From contig NZ_LBHB01000002.1 in the NCBI RefSeq assembly GCF_001010945.1, positions 868,001 to 932,000 of the forward strand: DNA of 64,000 bases, written 5' to 3'. This document shows positions 61,703-64,000 of the stretch, in pieces. The DNA comes from Aurantiacibacter luteus (GTDB taxonomy: Bacteria > Pseudomonadota > Alphaproteobacteria > Sphingomonadales > Sphingomonadaceae). The translations under genes and the position numbers were made by a program. Each line of letters opens with the position of its first letter. Position 1 is the stretch's first letter. Under the pieces are notes generated by a model. It worked only from the letters and a program-made list of their open reading frames with translations. It was not told where the DNA came from and searched no databases.

Positions 61703-62863
61703 TCAGGCTCCTTTGCGATGATAGTTGTGCGGGACGAAGGGAAGGGGGACGACGCGGGCGGGCAGGTGCTTGCCGCGGACCTCGCAGGTGAGATCGGACC
61801 CCTGCGCGGCGCTCGCCGCGTCGACATAGGCCATGGCGATCGGATAGCCGAGCGTGGGCGAGAAGCCGCCGCTGGTGACCGTGCCTACCTTGATGTCGCC
61901 CGAATAGACATCCGCCCCCTCGCGCGCGGGGAGACGTCCTTCGAGCGCCAAGCCCACGAGCTTGCGGCCCGTGCCCTCGGCGATCTCGCGGCGGATCCGC
62001 TCGCAGCCTGGGAACCCGCCGCCGGTGTCGGCGCGGCGGCGCTTGTTGATGCCGAACACCAGCCCCGCCTCGATGGGCGAGGTCTCGGGCGAGAGGTCGT
62101 GGCCGTAGAGCGGCAGGCCCGCCTCGAGCCGCAGGCTGTCGCGCGCGCCGAGGCCGATGGGCTGGACCTCGGGCTGGTCGAGCAACAGGCTGGCCACGCG
62201 CGCCACCTCGGCAGCGGGGACGGAGATCTCGAAGCCGTCCTCGCCGGTGTAGCCCGAGCGACTGATCCAGGCGGGCACGCCATCGATGGCGAATTCCCCA
62301 CCGCGCATGAAGGTGAGCGCGGAAAAGTCGCCTTCGGTAACGCGGGCCAGCGCCGTCGCGGCTTCCGGACCCTGCAGGGCGAGGAGCGCGCTGTCCTCCA
62401 GGTGGTTCAGCGAGACCTCGTCGGGCAGATGTTCGCGCAAGGTGGCGATGTCGTCCCACTTGGTCGCGCCGTTGACGACGAGGTAGAAACCCGTGCCCCA
62501 GCGCGTCACCATCAGGTCGTCGAGCACGCCGCCGTTCTCGTCGAGCAGCAGCGAATAGCGCACCTGGCCCACTGTCATGGTCGACAGGTCGATGGGCAGC
62601 ACGGCCTCCAATGCCGCCTCCGCGCCCTCTCCGCTGACGTAGAGCTGGCCCATGTGGGAGACATCGAACAGGCCCGCGTGGGTCCGCGTCCAGTTATGCT
62701 CGGCCACGATGCCGCCGTGCTCGCCGGCGTACTGGATCGGCATCTCGTAGCCCGCGAAGGGCACCATGCGGGCGCCGAGGTCGCGATGCCAGGCGTCGAG
62801 CGGCAGCGTTGCGGGCGGGGCTTCGATATCGGTTTGGGGATCGCTCAAGACAGGCTCCGGCAC
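61703..62863 (-). CDS. gcvT: Glycine cleavage system aminomethyltransferase (T protein)
   Basis: GcvT (386 residues) releases ammonia and passes the C1 unit to THF as methylene-THF. It has RMVPFAGYEMPIQYAGEHGGIVAEHNWTRTHAGLFDVSHMGQ, with the catalytic-region Asp, and the C-terminal GTVTSGGFSPTLGYPIAMAYV. The N-terminus is about ten residues longer than usual. The start is GTG at 62863; a TTG at 62848 with CGGAG six bases upstream is also possible. It is the first gene of the riboswitch-controlled operon. Confidence 0.95.
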   Translation of the reverse strand: MPEPVLSDPQTDIEAPPATLPLDAWHRDLGARMVPFAGYEMPIQYAGEHGGIVAEHNWTRTHAGLFDVSHMGQLYVSGEGAEAALEAVLPIDLSTMTVGQVRYSLLLDENGGVLDDLMVTRWGTGFYLVVNGATKWDDIATLREHLPDEVSLNHLEDSALLALQGPEAATALARVTEGDFSALTFMRGGEFAIDGVPAWISRSGYTGEDGFEISVPAAEVARVASLLLDQPEVQPIGLGARDSLRLEAGLPLYGHDLSPETSPIEAGLVFGINKRRRADTGGGFPGCERIRREIAEGTGRKLVGLALEGRLPAREGADVYSGDIKVGTVTSGGFSPTLGYPIAMAYVDAASAAQGSDLTCEVRGKHLPARVVPLPFVPHNYHRKGA

Positions 62864-62899
62864 GGGTCGGCCATGACCGGTTGCCGGCCACGTTCACCA

Positions 62900-63092
62900 T
62901 GCCCCCTCTGTCGCTGGGACCTGAGAGATTCCGGCGCTGCCGGGGCCGCGCCTTACTCCGTCGGTGGCCGCCCTTGCGAGGCGACGCTTTCCAGAGCGTC
63001 CGTTCCAGTCGCGCGGTCCGGTGACCTGAGAGTTTCCGGGGCGGTTGCTCCTTCGGTGCCTGCCGTTGCGGACAGGCTCTCCCGCGCTGCTG
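62900..63092 (-). promoter_or_regulatory. Tandem glycine riboswitch
   Basis: On the minus strand, upstream of gcvT, two glycine aptamers occur in series. Each ends with the hallmark box: GGAAACTCTCAGGTCACC (around 63024-63039) and GGAATCTCTCAGGTCCC (around 62917-62933). Before them are GGCACCGAAGGAGCAA and GCCACCGACGGAGTAAG, and after the second comes GCGACAGAGGGG. GGGAGAG opens the first aptamer near 63080. Glycine binding turns on gcv genes in the known examples. Confidence 0.95.
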
Positions 63093-63187
63093 CCGAGCGA
63101 TTGCGCGCTCACCAGACCGCGCCGCTCTGCTGGAAACCGCCGAACCGGTCAATCGCAATTCGTCGGCTCGTGTCTATCCTGCGTGGC

Positions 63188-64000
63188 CTAGCTCGCTTTT
63201 GCCCGCTGCCGCCAGGCGTGGAGCAGGGGCTCGGTGTAGCCGCTCGGCTGCTCGCAGGCCTGCATGACCAGCGCCCGCGCCGCGCGGTAGGCGGGCGAGC
63301 GATCCTCGCGCCCCGCCATCGGCAGGTAGGCCGGATCGCCGAAGTTCTGCGCGTCAACCTTGGCCGCCATGCGCGCCAGCGCCGCATCGACCTCGCGCTC
63401 GCCGACGAGGCCGTGCAGCAGCCAGTTGCCGACGTGCTGGCTGGCGATCCGGAGCGTCGCGCGGTCTTCCATCAGCCCGACGTCGGCGAGGTCGGGCACC
63501 TTGGAACAGCCCACGCCCTGCTCGACCCAGCGCACCACGTAGCCGAGGATGGCCTGCAGGTTGGTGTCGAGTTCGTGCGCGATGGTCTCGTTCGACAGCG
63601 TCTCGTCGCCCAGCAGCGGCACCGTGAGCAGGTCGGCCAGCGGCGCGGGCGTCTCCCCCATGCGCGCCGCCTGCGCCTCGGCTACCGACACCTGATGATA
63701 GTGCATGGCGTGGAGCGTTGCGGCGGTGGGCGAGGGCACCCAGGCCGTGCTCGCGCCGCTGTTCGGGTGGGCGACTTTCTGCTCGAGCATGGCCTGCATC
63801 CGGTCGGGCGCGGCCCACATGCCCTTGCCGATCTGCGCCCTGCCCGCGAACCCGCAGGCGAGCCCGACCTGCACGTTGCGCGCTTCGTAGGCGGCGATCC
63901 AAGTGGCCTGCTTGATCCGCTCCTTGGGCAGCACCGGGCCGGCTAGCATGGAAGTGTGAATCTCGTCGCCCGTCCGGTCGAGGAAGCCGGTGTTGATGAA
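63188..64000 (-). CDS. glcB: Malate synthase G, C-terminal part (cut by the window end)
   Basis: The frame is open to base 64000 and reads [22 protein letters not shown] at the window edge, a hallmark of malate synthase G. It continues with [64 protein letters not shown], and ends in [11 protein letters not shown]...[15 protein letters not shown]. The enzyme condenses glyoxylate and acetyl-CoA. About 270 of roughly 700 residues are visible. It lies upstream of the glycine riboswitch on the same strand. Confidence 0.95.
   Translation of the reverse strand, partial: FINTGFLDRTGDEIHTSMLAGPVLPKERIKQATWIAAYEARNVQVGLACGFAGRAQIGKGMWAAPDRMQAMLEQKVAHPNSGASTAWVPSPTAATLHAMHYHQVSVAEAQAARMGETPAPLADLLTVPLLGDETLSNETIAHELDTNLQAILGYVVRWVEQGVGCSKVPDLADVGLMEDRATLRIASQHVGNWLLHGLVGEREVDAALARMAAKVDAQNFGDPAYLPMAGREDRSPAYRAARALVMQACEQPSGYTEPLLHAWRQRAKAS

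Overview
The window looks like a chromosomal segment of a GC-rich alphaproteobacterium, most likely of the Sphingomonadales and probably an aerobic marine or freshwater Erythrobacteraceae-type organism. This rests on gene content: four large TonB-dependent receptors, a tryptophan-halogenase-family protein beside a sugar-type receptor, a LigM-type O-demethylase with C1 genes, and split glycine decarboxylase genes behind a glycine riboswitch. Coding density is high and both strands are used. I see no insertion sequence, phage, CRISPR array, rRNA or tRNA.

Layout. 1-4.1 kb: a TonB-dependent receptor, a GT87-type membrane glycosyltransferase and a 48-residue small protein. 4.2-9.2 kb: a divergent one-carbon locus. 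A LigM-like tetrahydrofolate-dependent O-demethylase and an alpha/beta hydrolase lie on the minus strand; metF and two tandem folD genes lie on the plus strand. Together they could take a methyl group from a methoxylated substrate to methyl-THF, methylene-THF and formyl-THF. 9.3-14.5 kb: a Baeyer-Villiger-type monooxygenase, a CinA-like protein and a large DUF2339 membrane protein. 14.6-18.5 kb: secE, nusG, rplK and rplA, with nusG and rplK separated by two opposite-strand genes, a CPBP protease and an Amj-type lipid II flippase. 18.8-21.1 kb: an alanine/glycine:cation symporter and an IclR regulator. The IclR promoter shares a 13-of-15 motif with the metF/hydrolase divergent promoter 14.7 kb away.

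21.4-30.3 kb: a repetitive Gln/Arg-rich lipoprotein, a BtuB-like receptor, a SUKH-domain protein, and the polyphosphate pair ppk1-ppx. 30.4-38.3 kb: a compact type IV secretion operon (virB1-B2-B3-B4-B6-B9-B10-B11) with no visible virB5, virB7, virB8, virD4 or relaxase. 38.5-44.2 kb: a TPR protein, a surface lipoprotein/receptor pair behind a Pho-box-like palindrome, and a PhoB-like regulator with a degenerate receiver.

44.3-56.5 kb: a beta-glucan (laminarin-type) utilization locus. It holds a halogenase-family flavoprotein, a large receptor, a GH16 endo-glucanase lipoprotein, a LacI regulator, two MFS sugar transporters and a GH3 lipoprotein. Two GAACGTTC palindromes, before the receptor and before the GH3 gene, are likely LacI operators. 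56.6-58.2 kb: a secreted caspase-like peptidase with two PPC domains and an EF-hand-like loop. 58.3-63.1 kb: gcvT-gcvH-gcvPA-gcvPB behind a tandem glycine riboswitch, with a perfect 26-bp inverted repeat between gcvH and gcvPA. The window ends inside glcB (malate synthase G), so glycine and glyoxylate metabolism are adjacent.
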